DNA of 64,000 nucleotides from Bacteroidales bacterium (GCA_017504965.1 JAFVQD010000022.1:1-64000); one strand, 5' to 3'. Counted from the first letter of the stretch, positions 35,999 to 43,187 are shown. A program made the numbers and translations. The notes: generated by a model from the letters alone, not told the origin.

Positions 35999-36331
35999 TT
36001 AGTTTTGAACCTGAATATCAGTGCTGTCTCTTACGACGCATTGTTTATCCACGCGGATCTTCACATTATTGTCGATCTCCATCAATACATACTGTTCTTT
36101 CACCTCTGCCACTACTCCGTAGATACCACCTACAGTTACGATCTTGTCACCTTTCTTAAGTGATTCCCTAAATTTTACGATCTCTTTCTGCTTCTTCTGC
36201 TGAGGGCGGATCATAAAGAAATACATCACCACGAAAATAAGAAGCATCATAATAAGGAAAGAGTAATTCCCCCCCTGAGTAGCTTGAGCCGGAGCGGCCT
36301 GCAAAAGTGTTGCAAATGATAAAAGTGTCAT
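35999..36331 (-). CDS. yajC: preprotein translocase subunit YajC
   Basis: 110 aa. A small inner-membrane protein that associates with SecDF. A single transmembrane segment (SFLIMMLLIFVVMYFFMI) is followed by the family core RPQQKKQKEIVKFRESLKKGDKIVTVGGIYGVV and VLMEIDNNVKIRVDKQCV. The first residues (TLLSFATLLQAAPAQATQGG) are Ala-rich, as usual. It lies 42 bases after nusB. Confidence 0.95.
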   Translation of the reverse strand: MTLLSFATLLQAAPAQATQGGNYSFLIMMLLIFVVMYFFMIRPQQKKQKEIVKFRESLKKGDKIVTVGGIYGVVAEVKEQYVLMEIDNNVKIRVDKQCVVRDSTDIQVQN

Positions 36332-36373
36332 ATCAGATCAATAATTATTTAATTTACAAATATACAAATAAAA

Positions 36374-37321
36374 CTAAGATTCTATAAGGCCTCTGCCTGT
36401 CTTCACAATCTCTCCGGATGCGACCATACTCTGGATAAGCTTGTCGAGAAGACCGTTCACGAAGACATTACTGTTAATGGTACTGTAGTATTTGGATATC
36501 TCCACATACTCATTGATGGTCACCTTGACAGGGATATTCGGAAATCTCATAGCCTCTGCCACCCCTATCACGATCAGGGCGATGTCTGTACTTACCAGAC
36601 GGTCAGAATCCCAGTTTGACAGGTTCTGTGATACTCTGTCGTAAAGTTTGGTATAGTTGATGAAAGAGTAGTTCATAAGTTCCACGGCAAACTCCCTGTC
36701 ATCCTCTTTGAGGAATGTTTTGGGGATAGCAAACCTGTCACGGTCTCTCAAGTACTCTATATTGGCCACGATGGTCATCAGAACAAAACCAAGATCATCC
36801 ATCCAATATAGGGACATATCCTCCAGAATCTGCTCCAGAGTCTCATCATCTTCAAATTCCTGGGTAAAGATATTGATAAAAAGATCGCAGTCCTCTCTGA
36901 GTGAGCGCTCAGGTGACGCCATATACTCCTTGAAGTACTCCTTCTCCGCTATCCTGTTATAAAGTCTCTTTACATAAAGGATCAGTTCATCATTGTTCCA
37001 GAGCAGCCCCTCTCTCTCCACATACGAAACAAACTTCTCTTCACTCATTACCCTCTCCACAAAAAGGTTCTCTGAGAACTTCATATTCGGATTCTTCTCT
37101 TCGGGTGTGGGATGGAACTTTTTCAGTCCGGCTTCGATCTTGGCATCAGCTGCACGTTTAAGCGCCACAGACACATTCATCATAAAGAAATAAAGATCTT
37201 TTGTCTTGTCGCACGACTTGAGAAAAGACTTCTCAAGTGAGCTTACTGAATCGGCACCGGAAGAGACTGCGCTAAAGAGTGATTTAAATACTTTTATCCT
37301 TATTAAACGTCTATTCAACAT
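36374..37321 (-). CDS. nusB: transcription antitermination factor NusB
   Basis: 315 aa. The start MLNRRLIRIKVFKSLFS fits the Bacteroidetes type. The last 150 residues hold the NusB core: LMNYSFINYTKLYDRVSQNLSNWDSDRLVSTDIALIVIGVAEAMRF and PVKVTINEYVEISKYYSTINSNVFVNGLLDKL. Bacterial NusB is usually 130-160 aa; the extra N-terminal half is normal for this phylum. It leads the operon nusB-yajC-ybbR-coaE-djlA-like and has a -7-like box at 37341-37348 (complement TAAATTTG). Confidence 0.93.
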   Translation of the reverse strand: MLNRRLIRIKVFKSLFSAVSSGADSVSSLEKSFLKSCDKTKDLYFFMMNVSVALKRAADAKIEAGLKKFHPTPEEKNPNMKFSENLFVERVMSEEKFVSYVEREGLLWNNDELILYVKRLYNRIAEKEYFKEYMASPERSLREDCDLFINIFTQEFEDDETLEQILEDMSLYWMDDLGFVLMTIVANIEYLRDRDRFAIPKTFLKEDDREFAVELMNYSFINYTKLYDRVSQNLSNWDSDRLVSTDIALIVIGVAEAMRFPNIPVKVTINEYVEISKYYSTINSNVFVNGLLDKLIQSMVASGEIVKTGRGLIES

Positions 37322-37340
37322 ATATATTCTATATTTTTTG

Positions 37341-37378
37341 CAAATTTATAGTTTTCGTACGAAATTTATTTATCTTTG
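37341..37378. promoter_or_regulatory. divergent -7 boxes for nusB and the DUF3276 gene
   Basis: The complement at 37341-37348 reads TAAATTTG (nusB side), and 37371-37378 reads TATCTTTG (DUF3276 side). Both match TAnnTTTG. A plus-strand start near 37385 excludes the in-frame ATG at 37380 and supports ATG 37407. Confidence 0.5.
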
Positions 37379-37406
37379 TATGAAGAATTTTAAAAAAAGA
37401 CAAATT

Positions 37407-37760
37407 ATGTATTCTGAAGACATTGAAAATGGTGTTGCGCAAGAGCGTGCTGGAGATGACGTTTACTCAAAACCTGTAAGGGCTGGAAAGAGAACTTATT
37501 TCTTTGATGTGAAGGCGACTAAAGGTAACGATTACTACCTTACCATTACCGAGAGTAAAAGACGTATTGAGAAAGACGGGCGTTTTGTTTACGACAAACA
37601 CAAAATTTTCCTCTACAAAGAAGATTTTGAGAAATTCGCTCAGGGACTTGAAGAAGTTGTGGAATATATCAAGGAGAGATGCCCTATCACCGAGAGAGTG
37701 GCACCTGAAAACACCACTCCGGGACAGTATTCTTCAGATGTAAACTTCGAAGAGCTATAG
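37407..37760 (+). CDS. DUF3276 (PUR-alpha-like nucleic-acid-binding) protein
   Basis: 117 aa from ATG 37407. The PUR-alpha-related fold is recognisable from VRAGKRTYFFDVKATKGNDYYLTITESKRR and HKIFLYKEDFEKFAQGLEEVVEYI, which match the Bacteroidetes DUF3276 family. Family members bind single-stranded nucleic acids; the exact role is unknown. The frame is open well upstream (to 37206), overlapping nusB on the other strand, but the predicted promoter lies inside that stretch. A bidirectional terminator follows at 37782. Confidence 0.9.
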   Translation: MYSEDIENGVAQERAGDDVYSKPVRAGKRTYFFDVKATKGNDYYLTITESKRRIEKDGRFVYDKHKIFLYKEDFEKFAQGLEEVVEYIKERCPITERVAPENTTPGQYSSDVNFEEL

Positions 37761-37781
37761 TATTTCCCGATATATGGAAGC

Positions 37782-37816
37782 AAAAGAGGATGACAGCAGT
37801 CATCCTCTTTTTTTAT
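37782..37816. terminator. bidirectional intrinsic terminator
   Basis: A 12-bp stem, arms 37782-37793 and 37800-37811 (AAAAGAGGATGA), a 6-base loop and a run of T on the plus side (A-run on the left for the minus strand). It serves the convergent DUF3276 and TlpA-like genes. Confidence 0.85.
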
Positions 37817-37836
37817 TTTATTGGTATCCACACTGG

Positions 37837-38412
37837 CTACTTGAGCATCTCGTCGATCATTCCGCAGAGGGCAGAAAACTCTTCCGGTTTGAATTTGCGG
37901 GTAAGCATCACGATCTTGCCGTCACGGTCGATAAGGACATTTCGGGTAATACCCTCATTACGGAGTGCATAAAGGGCGAAGATGTCTGCTCCGGGGTCGA
38001 GTGCCAAAGGATAGGTTACTCCTACAGTTTTACCGAACTCCACCACAGTCTCAAGGGGCTCATCCCTGTCTATACCGATAAGGACAAAATCCTTATTGTC
38101 CTTATGTTTGAGCCAGATATCCTTCTCGATATGGGGCATCTCATTGCGGCAGATGCCGCACCAGCTGGCAGTAAACTGCAGCATAACCACCTTTCCTCTG
38201 AGATCTGAAATCTTCACTTGCGAACCATCTGTAAGAGTACAAGTGAAATCGGGGGCTATATCGCCTACCTTTACTATATAACCTACGCTGTCTGCCACCA
38301 CTGCAGTTTCTGCTTTGGTTGCAGCCTCCTCGGTCGAATTGTTATTATTGCCGCAGGCACAACTCTGGAATATAGCCAACGCAGCGATCAAAGGGAAAAT
38401 CAATTTTTTCAT
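37837..38412 (-). CDS. TlpA/ResA-like thioredoxin-fold lipoprotein
   Basis: 191 aa from ATG 38412. The signal KKLIFPLIAALAIFQSC has a lipobox-like FQSC, followed by an Asn/Thr/Ala-rich linker. The thioredoxin domain begins VGDIAPDFTCTLTDGSQVKISDLRG, and the redox pair is in FTASWCGICRNEMPHI (CxxC). GITRNVLIDRDGKIV contains a residue run similar to the cis-Pro loop, although Thr replaces the usual TP pair. Probably a periplasm-facing thiol-disulfide or peroxide-handling protein. The promoter box on the complement at 38442-38449 (TATTTTTG) is divergent from the lyase leader. Confidence 0.9.
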   Translation of the reverse strand: MKKLIFPLIAALAIFQSCACGNNNNSTEEAATKAETAVVADSVGYIVKVGDIAPDFTCTLTDGSQVKISDLRGKVVMLQFTASWCGICRNEMPHIEKDIWLKHKDNKDFVLIGIDRDEPLETVVEFGKTVGVTYPLALDPGADIFALYALRNEGITRNVLIDRDGKIVMLTRKFKPEEFSALCGMIDEMLK

Positions 38413-38462
38413 ATAGATCTTATTTTCTGTTATTTTATGCACAAAAATAAAAAAAAGATTTT

Positions 38463-38470
38463 TAACTTTG
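38463..38470 (+). promoter_or_regulatory. -7 box of the lyase leader transcript
   Basis: TAACTTTG, a full TAnnTTTG match. Transcription would begin near 38475-38478, just before the leader ORF start at 38479. A divergent TATTTTTG (38442-38449, complement) faces the TlpA-like gene. Confidence 0.6.
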
Positions 38471-38478
38471 TCAGCAGA

Positions 38479-38523
38479 ATGAAACAGATAGCAAACATAC
38501 GATATTATTACCGCCAGTCATAG
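38479..38523 (+). CDS. 14-residue leader peptide with three consecutive Tyr codons
   Basis: ATG at 38479 to TAG at 38521-38523 encodes MKQIANIRYYYRQS. The Tyr codons TAT-TAT-TAC are at 38503-38511. It lies just after a -7 box and 43 bases before an intrinsic terminator hairpin (38567-38589), which itself precedes a tyrosine phenol-lyase-like gene. This is the layout of amino-acid-responsive transcription attenuation. The start would be within a few bases of the transcript 5' end. Translation is inferred, not shown. Confidence 0.55.
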   Translation: MKQIANIRYYYRQS

Positions 38524-38526
38524 TGA

Positions 38527-38589
38527 TCGGGCGCGTTTTCGTATGTATATATTTATAATCTGAGCTGCCCGAATTTTTCGGGCTTTTTT
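38527..38589 (+). promoter_or_regulatory. attenuator: terminator with an alternative pairing upstream
   Basis: The terminator stem is GCCCGAA (38567-38573) with TTCGGGC (38577-38583), a 3-base loop and T6 (38584-38589). The word TCGGGC at 38527-38532, right after the leader stop, can pair with the terminator's 5' arm (38567-38572) and block it. In turn CGCC at 38512-38515 can pair with GGCG at 38530-38533. This gives a 1-2 / 2-3 / 3-4 scheme as in classical attenuators. About 31 bases of AT-rich leader remain before the lyase ATG at 38621. Confidence 0.6.
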
Positions 38590-38620
38590 ATTTGAATACA
38601 AACATATAAAATTACATATT

Positions 38621-40069
38621 ATGCCAAACATCAAATTCTTCTCTGGAGAGGAACTTCCTCTCGAGCTCCACAAAGTGAGAATCGTGCAGAAATTGAATCT
38701 TGTACCTATCGAGCGTCGTCGTGACGCCATCAAAGAGGCTGGTTACAACACCTTCAAGCTCTCCACTAAAGATGTATTCCTCGATATGCTTACAGATAGT
38801 GGCACCAATGCTATGAGCGACAACCAGCTTGCAGCTATGATGCACGCGGATGACGCCTATGCAGGGTCACAATCCTTCGTCCGTCTCCAGAAAGGTATCG
38901 AAGATGTACTTGGCAAAAAACACTTCCTCCCTGCACACCAGGGTCGTGCTGCTGAAAACATCATATCCCGCACTTTCGTCAAGCCAGGTCAGGTCGTTAT
39001 GACCAACTACCACTTCACCACTATGCTTGCCCACATCAACGAAGTGGGGGGACGGGTGATAGAACTTCTTCGTGATGAAGCCCTGGAACTGAAATCTGAC
39101 AACCCATTCAAAGGGAATATCGACATCGACAAACTGGTCAAATCCATAGAAGAGGTAGGGGCCCAAAATGTAGCATATATCCGTATGGAGGCATCTACAA
39201 ACCTTATCGGAGGACAGCCATTCTCTATCAGAAATATGATGGATGTCCGTCAGGTGGCAGACAAATACGGCATTATGCTGGTACTTGACGCATCACTTCT
39301 CGGAGAAAATGCATACCTCGTAAAACAGCGCGAAGAGCAGTGGAAAGAGAACTCTATGGCAGACATCATCAAGATGATGACCGGACTTGCCGACCTTGTC
39401 TATTTCTCTGCACGTAAACTAACCTCTTCACGTGGTGGCGGTATCTGTACCAATAACCCCAAACTCTACAAACAGATGGAACCCCTTATCCCCCTATTCG
39501 AAGGATTCCTCACCTATGGCGGTATGTCCATCCGCGAGATCGAAGCTATGGCTGTAGGTATCTATGAGACCATCGACGAGACTATGATCAGCCAGAGTGT
39601 GGACTTCATCAAATATTGTGTAGAGAGTGCTGTCAAAGCAGGTATCCCTATGGTGACCCCTCCGGGTGTCCTCGGCGCCCACGTCAATGCCGGCGAATTC
39701 TGTGCCCATATTCCTCAGAACGAATACCCTGCAGGTGCACTTGCAGCAGCATTCTACATCTGCTCAGGTGTACGAGGAATGGAGCGTGGCACGATGTCAA
39801 GTGTCCGTGATGAAAATGGTGTGGAGATCCCCGCAGATGTCGAGCTTATGAGACTTGCATTCCCCCGAAGAGTGTTCACCCTGTCACAGACCAAATATGT
39901 AGTGGACCGTCTGGCCTGGCTATATGAGAACAGACACCTCATCGGAGGTCTCAAATTCACCTACGAACCAAGCGTCCTCCGCTTCTTTATGGGCGAACTC
40001 GAACCGCTCACAGACTGGCCATCAAGACTCGTAGAAAAATTCCGCAAGGACTTCGGCGACAGTCTGTAA
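38621..40069 (+). CDS. beta-eliminating lyase, tyrosine phenol-lyase-like
   Basis: 482 aa, PLP-dependent, fold type I. By eye it aligns along its length with tyrosine phenol-lyase (TPL) and tryptophanase. It has LTDSGTNAMSD, DDAYAGS, HQGRAAEN (Q107, R109), N194, D223 and the PLP lysine K266 in FSARKLTSS. Two residues that separate TPL from tryptophanase are TPL-like: R389 in RGMERG (Arg381 in Citrobacter TPL) and F455 in LRFF (Phe448). However, the Arg that contacts the PLP ring oxygen (Arg217 in TPL, DATR) is Leu226 here (DASLL), and the lysine loop is altered. So a tyrosine-related substrate is plausible but catalysis is unproven. About 25 residues longer than TPL. Confidence 0.85.
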   Translation: MPNIKFFSGEELPLELHKVRIVQKLNLVPIERRRDAIKEAGYNTFKLSTKDVFLDMLTDSGTNAMSDNQLAAMMHADDAYAGSQSFVRLQKGIEDVLGKKHFLPAHQGRAAENIISRTFVKPGQVVMTNYHFTTMLAHINEVGGRVIELLRDEALELKSDNPFKGNIDIDKLVKSIEEVGAQNVAYIRMEASTNLIGGQPFSIRNMMDVRQVADKYGIMLVLDASLLGENAYLVKQREEQWKENSMADIIKMMTGLADLVYFSARKLTSSRGGGICTNNPKLYKQMEPLIPLFEGFLTYGGMSIREIEAMAVGIYETIDETMISQSVDFIKYCVESAVKAGIPMVTPPGVLGAHVNAGEFCAHIPQNEYPAGALAAAFYICSGVRGMERGTMSSVRDENGVEIPADVELMRLAFPRRVFTLSQTKYVVDRLAWLYENRHLIGGLKFTYEPSVLRFFMGELEPLTDWPSRLVEKFRKDFGDSL

Positions 40070-40098
40070 TCCTCTACTGCATTTTCCACAATTTTTAT

Positions 40099-40106
40099 TA
40101 TATTTG
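40099..40106 (+). promoter_or_regulatory. -7 box for tnaA
   Basis: TATATTTG matches TAnnTTTG in the 77-base gap between the two lyase genes, 41 bases before the tnaA ATG. This would let tnaA be transcribed apart from the leader-controlled first gene. Confidence 0.5.
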
Positions 40107-40146
40107 AAAGTTAAATGCCAATTAATAATTAAAAATATAAAGAAAT

Positions 40147-41523
40147 ATGGAACTTCCTTTTGCAGAATCGTACAAAATCAAAATGGTGGAACCTCTTCGC
40201 AAATCGACCCGTCAGGAGCGCGAGGAGTGGATTAAGAATGCACATTATAACCTTTTCGGCCTCAGATCAGAGCAAGTATACATCGACTGTATCACCGACT
40301 CCGGCACAGGTGCAATGAGTGATCGTCAGTGGGCTGCAATGATGACCGGTGATGAGAGTTACGCCGGAGCATCATCATTCTTCCATCTTAAAGAGACCAT
40401 CACCAAGATTACCGGCTTCGAACACATCATCCCTACCCACCAGGGGCGTGCTGCCGAGAATGTACTTTTTAGCTACCTGGTAAAAGAGGGTGACATAGTC
40501 CCCGGCAACTCACACTTCGATACTACCAAGGGACATATCGAGGGTCGTGCCGCTTTCGCAGTGGACTGCACCATAGATGAGGCAAAAGATACCCAGCTCG
40601 AACTCCCGTTCAAGGGCAATGTAGACCTGTGCAAACTTGAGAAAGTGCTCGCTGAGCAAGGTGACAAGGTCACTTTTATCATCGTTACCATCACCAACAA
40701 TACCGCCGGTGGCCAACCTGTATCGATGGAGAACCTTCGCGGTGTACGCGCTCTGGCAGACAAATATGGCAAACGCGTCGTATTCGACTCTGCCCGCTTC
40801 GTGGAAAATGCCTATTTCATCAAGACCCGCGAGGAGGGATATGCCGACAAGAGCATTAAAGAGATCTGCCGTGAAATGTTCTCATACGCAGATGGTATGA
40901 CAATGTCTTCTAAAAAGGATGGTCTGGTAAATATGGGTGGTTTTATCGCCACCCGCCACGAAGACTGGTACGAAGGTGCCAAAGGCTTCTGCATCAGATA
41001 TGAAGGTTTCCTGACATATGGTGGTATGAACGGTCGCGATATGGATGCCCTCGCTGTGGGACTTGACGAAAACACCGAGCTTGACACCATCGAGACACGT
41101 ATCAAACAGGTCCAGTACCTCGCTTCAAGACTTGATGAGTTCGGAATCCCTTATCAGCGTCCAGTAGGTGGTCACGCACTTTTCGTAGATGCTTCTCTTG
41201 TCCTGACAAATGTACCTAAAGAGGAGTTCCCTGCACAGACTCTCGCTATCGAACTTTATAAAGAGGCCGGCGTACGTGGCTGTGAGATCGGATACATCCT
41301 GGCAGACCGCGACCCCGTAACCCGTGAGAACCGCTTCGGTGGTCTTGACCTTCTCCGTCTGTGCATCGCTCGCCGTACTTACACCAATAACCATATGGAT
41401 GTGATCGCTGTGGCACTCAAAAATGTCTTCGACCGTCGCGACGAGATCAAACACGGTTACAAGATCACCTGGGAAGCTCCCCTACTCCGCCACTTCACCG
41501 TCAAACTCGCTCCGGTGGAATAA
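40147..41523 (+). CDS. tnaA: tryptophanase
   Basis: 458 aa. It splits L-tryptophan to indole, pyruvate and ammonia. The sequence closely follows known Bacteroides tryptophanases from ELPFAESYKIKMVEP onward. Active-site features: LTDSGTG-equivalent ITDSGTGAMSD, THQGRAAEN, NNTAGGQPVS, FDSARFVENAYFIK (D214, R217) and the PLP lysine K257 in MSSKKDGLVNMGG. Tryptophanase-type residues are GCEIG (not MERG) and H449 in LRHFTVKL, equivalent to E. coli His463. The paired upstream paralogue differs at exactly these positions. A REP-like hairpin begins 12 bases after the stop and may end the transcript. Confidence 0.95.
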   Translation: MELPFAESYKIKMVEPLRKSTRQEREEWIKNAHYNLFGLRSEQVYIDCITDSGTGAMSDRQWAAMMTGDESYAGASSFFHLKETITKITGFEHIIPTHQGRAAENVLFSYLVKEGDIVPGNSHFDTTKGHIEGRAAFAVDCTIDEAKDTQLELPFKGNVDLCKLEKVLAEQGDKVTFIIVTITNNTAGGQPVSMENLRGVRALADKYGKRVVFDSARFVENAYFIKTREEGYADKSIKEICREMFSYADGMTMSSKKDGLVNMGGFIATRHEDWYEGAKGFCIRYEGFLTYGGMNGRDMDALAVGLDENTELDTIETRIKQVQYLASRLDEFGIPYQRPVGGHALFVDASLVLTNVPKEEFPAQTLAIELYKEAGVRGCEIGYILADRDPVTRENRFGGLDLLRLCIARRTYTNNHMDVIAVALKNVFDRRDEIKHGYKITWEAPLLRHFTVKLAPVE

Positions 41524-41534
41524 GACCTAATTAA

Positions 41535-41568
41535 AGTAGGGAACAAAACACTCTTGGTATTCCCTACT
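41535..41568. repeat. REP-like hairpin, copy 3 (pair B, left half)
   Basis: A 9-bp perfect inverted repeat, arms 41535-41543 and 41560-41568 (AGTAGGGAA), with a 16-base loop, the least conserved of the four copies. It lies 21 bases before the IS insertion point and just after tnaA. Confidence 0.7.
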
Positions 41569-41628
41569 ATCCATCAAAAATGGCAATTTTGAACTGCGCC
41601 CCAAAAGTTGGACACAACATAAGAAGTT

Positions 41629-42150
41629 ATGAAAAAAAGTATGTACCAACTTAAAGTTCAAGCTGTGCTAATGCATCAGTCTGGAATCAGCATGTATCAG
41701 ATTTGTCGAGAGTTACACATATGTACCAGGTCACTACATCTTTGGCTTGCTATATATAAGAAGGAAGGTGAACAAGGCTTACGAAAATCATATAAGCAGC
41801 ATAAATCAGTATCTGAAAAATTGGGTATAATTGAAGACGTATTGAATAATGCATTATCTTTGAGTGAAGCTTCAAAAAAGTATCTGGTTACACCTCATGC
41901 ACTACAAGGATGGCTCAAGGCCTACCAGACCCATGGCGTGAATGGATTGCACCGAAAAAACGAGGCTGGTAAAACAATGGCAAGAAAAAAACGAGAGTAT
42001 ACTCAAGACGAGTTGGATGAGCTTACAGAACTCCGTCGTAGAAATGAATGGCTTGAAGCAGAGAATGCAATGCTAAAAAAAGCCAAGGCCTTAGTCGAGG
42101 CGAAGAGGGCCCAACAACGCGCGAATGGGCAGGAATCATCCAAGAACTAA
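41629..42150 (+). CDS. IS3-family OrfA (DNA-binding subunit)
   Basis: 173 aa. Two helix-turn-helix segments are visible, ISMYQICRELHICTRSLHLWL and LSEASKKYLVTPHALQGWL, followed by a basic stretch and a leucine-zipper-like helix (LDELTELRRRNEWLEAENAML). The two HTH units and the zipper point to the IS150-like group. Near the 3' end an A7-G run (42075-42082), read CTA AAA AAA GCC, provides a slippery site for -1 frameshifting into the orfB frame, which would give the OrfAB transposase. Confidence 0.92.
   Translation: MKKSMYQLKVQAVLMHQSGISMYQICRELHICTRSLHLWLAIYKKEGEQGLRKSYKQHKSVSEKLGIIEDVLNNALSLSEASKKYLVTPHALQGWLKAYQTHGVNGLHRKNEAGKTMARKKREYTQDELDELTELRRRNEWLEAENAMLKKAKALVEAKRAQQRANGQESSKN
42075..42082 (+). 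promoter_or_regulatory. -1 programmed frameshift site of the IS
   Basis: A run of seven A followed by G, positioned so that the OrfA codons are CTA AAA AAA GCC. Slipping back one base enters the frame that leads without stop into OrfB. Confidence 0.7.
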
Positions 42151-42173
42151 GGCCGACTCACAATCTTGATTTA

Positions 42174-42974
42174 ATGCTGAAAATCAAGGAGATGCCCCGA
42201 TCTACATTCTATTATAACAAGGATGCCAAGCGTGATAAGTGGTCGGTTGAGCGACAGCTGATACATGAGATCTACCATCAGAATGAAGGTCGTTATGGTT
42301 ATCGTAGAATCCAGGCAGAACTTCGTAACCAGGGATATGTAGTGAATGGCAAAACCGTTCGCAAACTTATGAAGGAGCTTGATCTGAAGTGTATGGTGAG
42401 AGTGAAGAAGTACCGCTCATACAAAGGTGAAGTGGGTAAGATTGCCCCTAATCTCCTTGAGCGGAACTTCAATGCAGAAGCCCCTTATACAAAGCTAGTT
42501 ACAGACGTGACGGAGTTCTCATTATTTGGCAGAAAGCTCTATCTTTCTCCGATCTTAGATCTGTACAATGGTGAACTGATAAGTTATACAATCTACGAAC
42601 ATCCTGTACTTGAAATGGTTCTGGAAATGGCGAATAAGGCGCTTGATGTGATAGGCAATAACAGCCATGCTATATTGCACTCTGACCAGGGATGGCAATA
42701 TCAACATAAAAGGTATCAGGAGTTGCTGAGGGAGAATAAGATAACCCAGAGCATGTCTAGGAAAGGCAACTGCTTAGATAATGCTATAATAGAGAACTTC
42801 TTTGGACTGCTTAAGTCAGAACTACTATATTTGCAGAAGTTCGAGTCGGTAGATCACTTTAGAGAGAAGTTGGAGGCATATCTAAAGTACTACAATGAAG
42901 ACAGAATAAAGCTCAAGCTTGATGGTCTAAGTCCGGTTCAGTACAGATTGCTTCATCAGGCAAAGGCAAGTTAA
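42174..42974 (+). CDS. IS3-family OrfB (DDE integrase domain)
   Basis: 266 aa from ATG 42174; the same frame is open back to the slippery A7 at 42075. It has the HTH_21 segment RYGYRRIQAELRNQG and the rve integrase core. The catalytic triad is D in KLVTDVTEF, D in ILHSDQGWQYQ and E in DNAIIENFFGLLKSE, with the usual DD(35)E spacing by eye. KLDGLSPVQYR is the standard C-terminus. Upstream codons read in this frame give GIIQELRPTHNLDLML, which resembles the join region of other OrfAB proteins, so the fused product 41629-42974 is likely the active transposase. Confidence 0.93.
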   Translation: MLKIKEMPRSTFYYNKDAKRDKWSVERQLIHEIYHQNEGRYGYRRIQAELRNQGYVVNGKTVRKLMKELDLKCMVRVKKYRSYKGEVGKIAPNLLERNFNAEAPYTKLVTDVTEFSLFGRKLYLSPILDLYNGELISYTIYEHPVLEMVLEMANKALDVIGNNSHAILHSDQGWQYQHKRYQELLRENKITQSMSRKGNCLDNAIIENFFGLLKSELLYLQKFESVDHFREKLEAYLKYYNEDRIKLKLDGLSPVQYRLLHQAKAS

Positions 42975-42990
42975 GAATAACGTGTAGCAA

Positions 42991-43076
42991 GGCACCAGCG
43001 CTGGCAAATACGCCAGCCAGCGCTTCTCAGCAAGCTGCGCAGCTCAGCCTAAGGGCTGCTCCGCCTGCTGAGTGCC
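42991..43076. repeat. GC-rich palindromic segment inside the right end of the IS
   Basis: Between the orfB stop and the right terminal repeat. AGCGCTGGC (42997-43005) pairs with 43012-43024; CTCAGCA (43026-43032) pairs with TGCTGAG (43066-43072); AGCTGCGCAGCT (43033-43044) is a palindrome; and GGCAC (42991-42995) pairs with GTGCC (43072-43076). It is much richer in GC than the rest of the element. It could be a transcription stop for the transposase or an inserted structured repeat. Confidence 0.55.
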
Positions 43077-43152
43077 ACGGCCGCAAAATCAATATCGGAA
43101 GTTAAACCGTCCAACAAAAGGGGCGCACATCATTTCGACAAAAAAGAGCCTT

Positions 43153-43187
43153 AGTAGGGAATGAAATTACTGTATTCATTCCCTACT
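43153..43187. repeat. REP-like hairpin, copy 4 (pair B, right half)
   Basis: A 13-bp perfect inverted repeat, arms 43153-43165 and 43175-43187 (AGTAGGGAATGAA), with a 9-base loop. It is 20 bases beyond the IS right end and forms, with copy 3, a doublet split by the insertion. Confidence 0.8.

Larger units (their letters stand above)
41590..43132 (+). mobile_element. complete IS3-family insertion sequence
   Basis: 1543 bp. Imperfect terminal inverted repeats start TGAACTGCGCCCC on the left (41590) and, on the complement from 43132, TGATGTGCGCCCC; each continues after a 4-base A/T block with GTTGGAC. A 3-bp target duplication TTT is at 41587-41589 and 43133-43135. It encodes OrfA and OrfB in the -1 relation typical of IS3. 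Intact ends, duplication and reading frames suggest a recent, possibly active copy. It sits between two REP-like hairpins that would be about 40 bases apart without it. Confidence 0.9.

Noticed and set aside
37206-37406. N-terminal extension of the DUF3276 protein
   Set aside because: It overlaps nusB and contains the predicted promoter; homologues begin near MYSEDIENG.
38621-40069. Plain call as a second tryptophanase
   Set aside because: Residues at the substrate-specificity positions are TPL-like (MERG, LRFF), and the PLP-contact Arg is missing, so a family-level name is safer.
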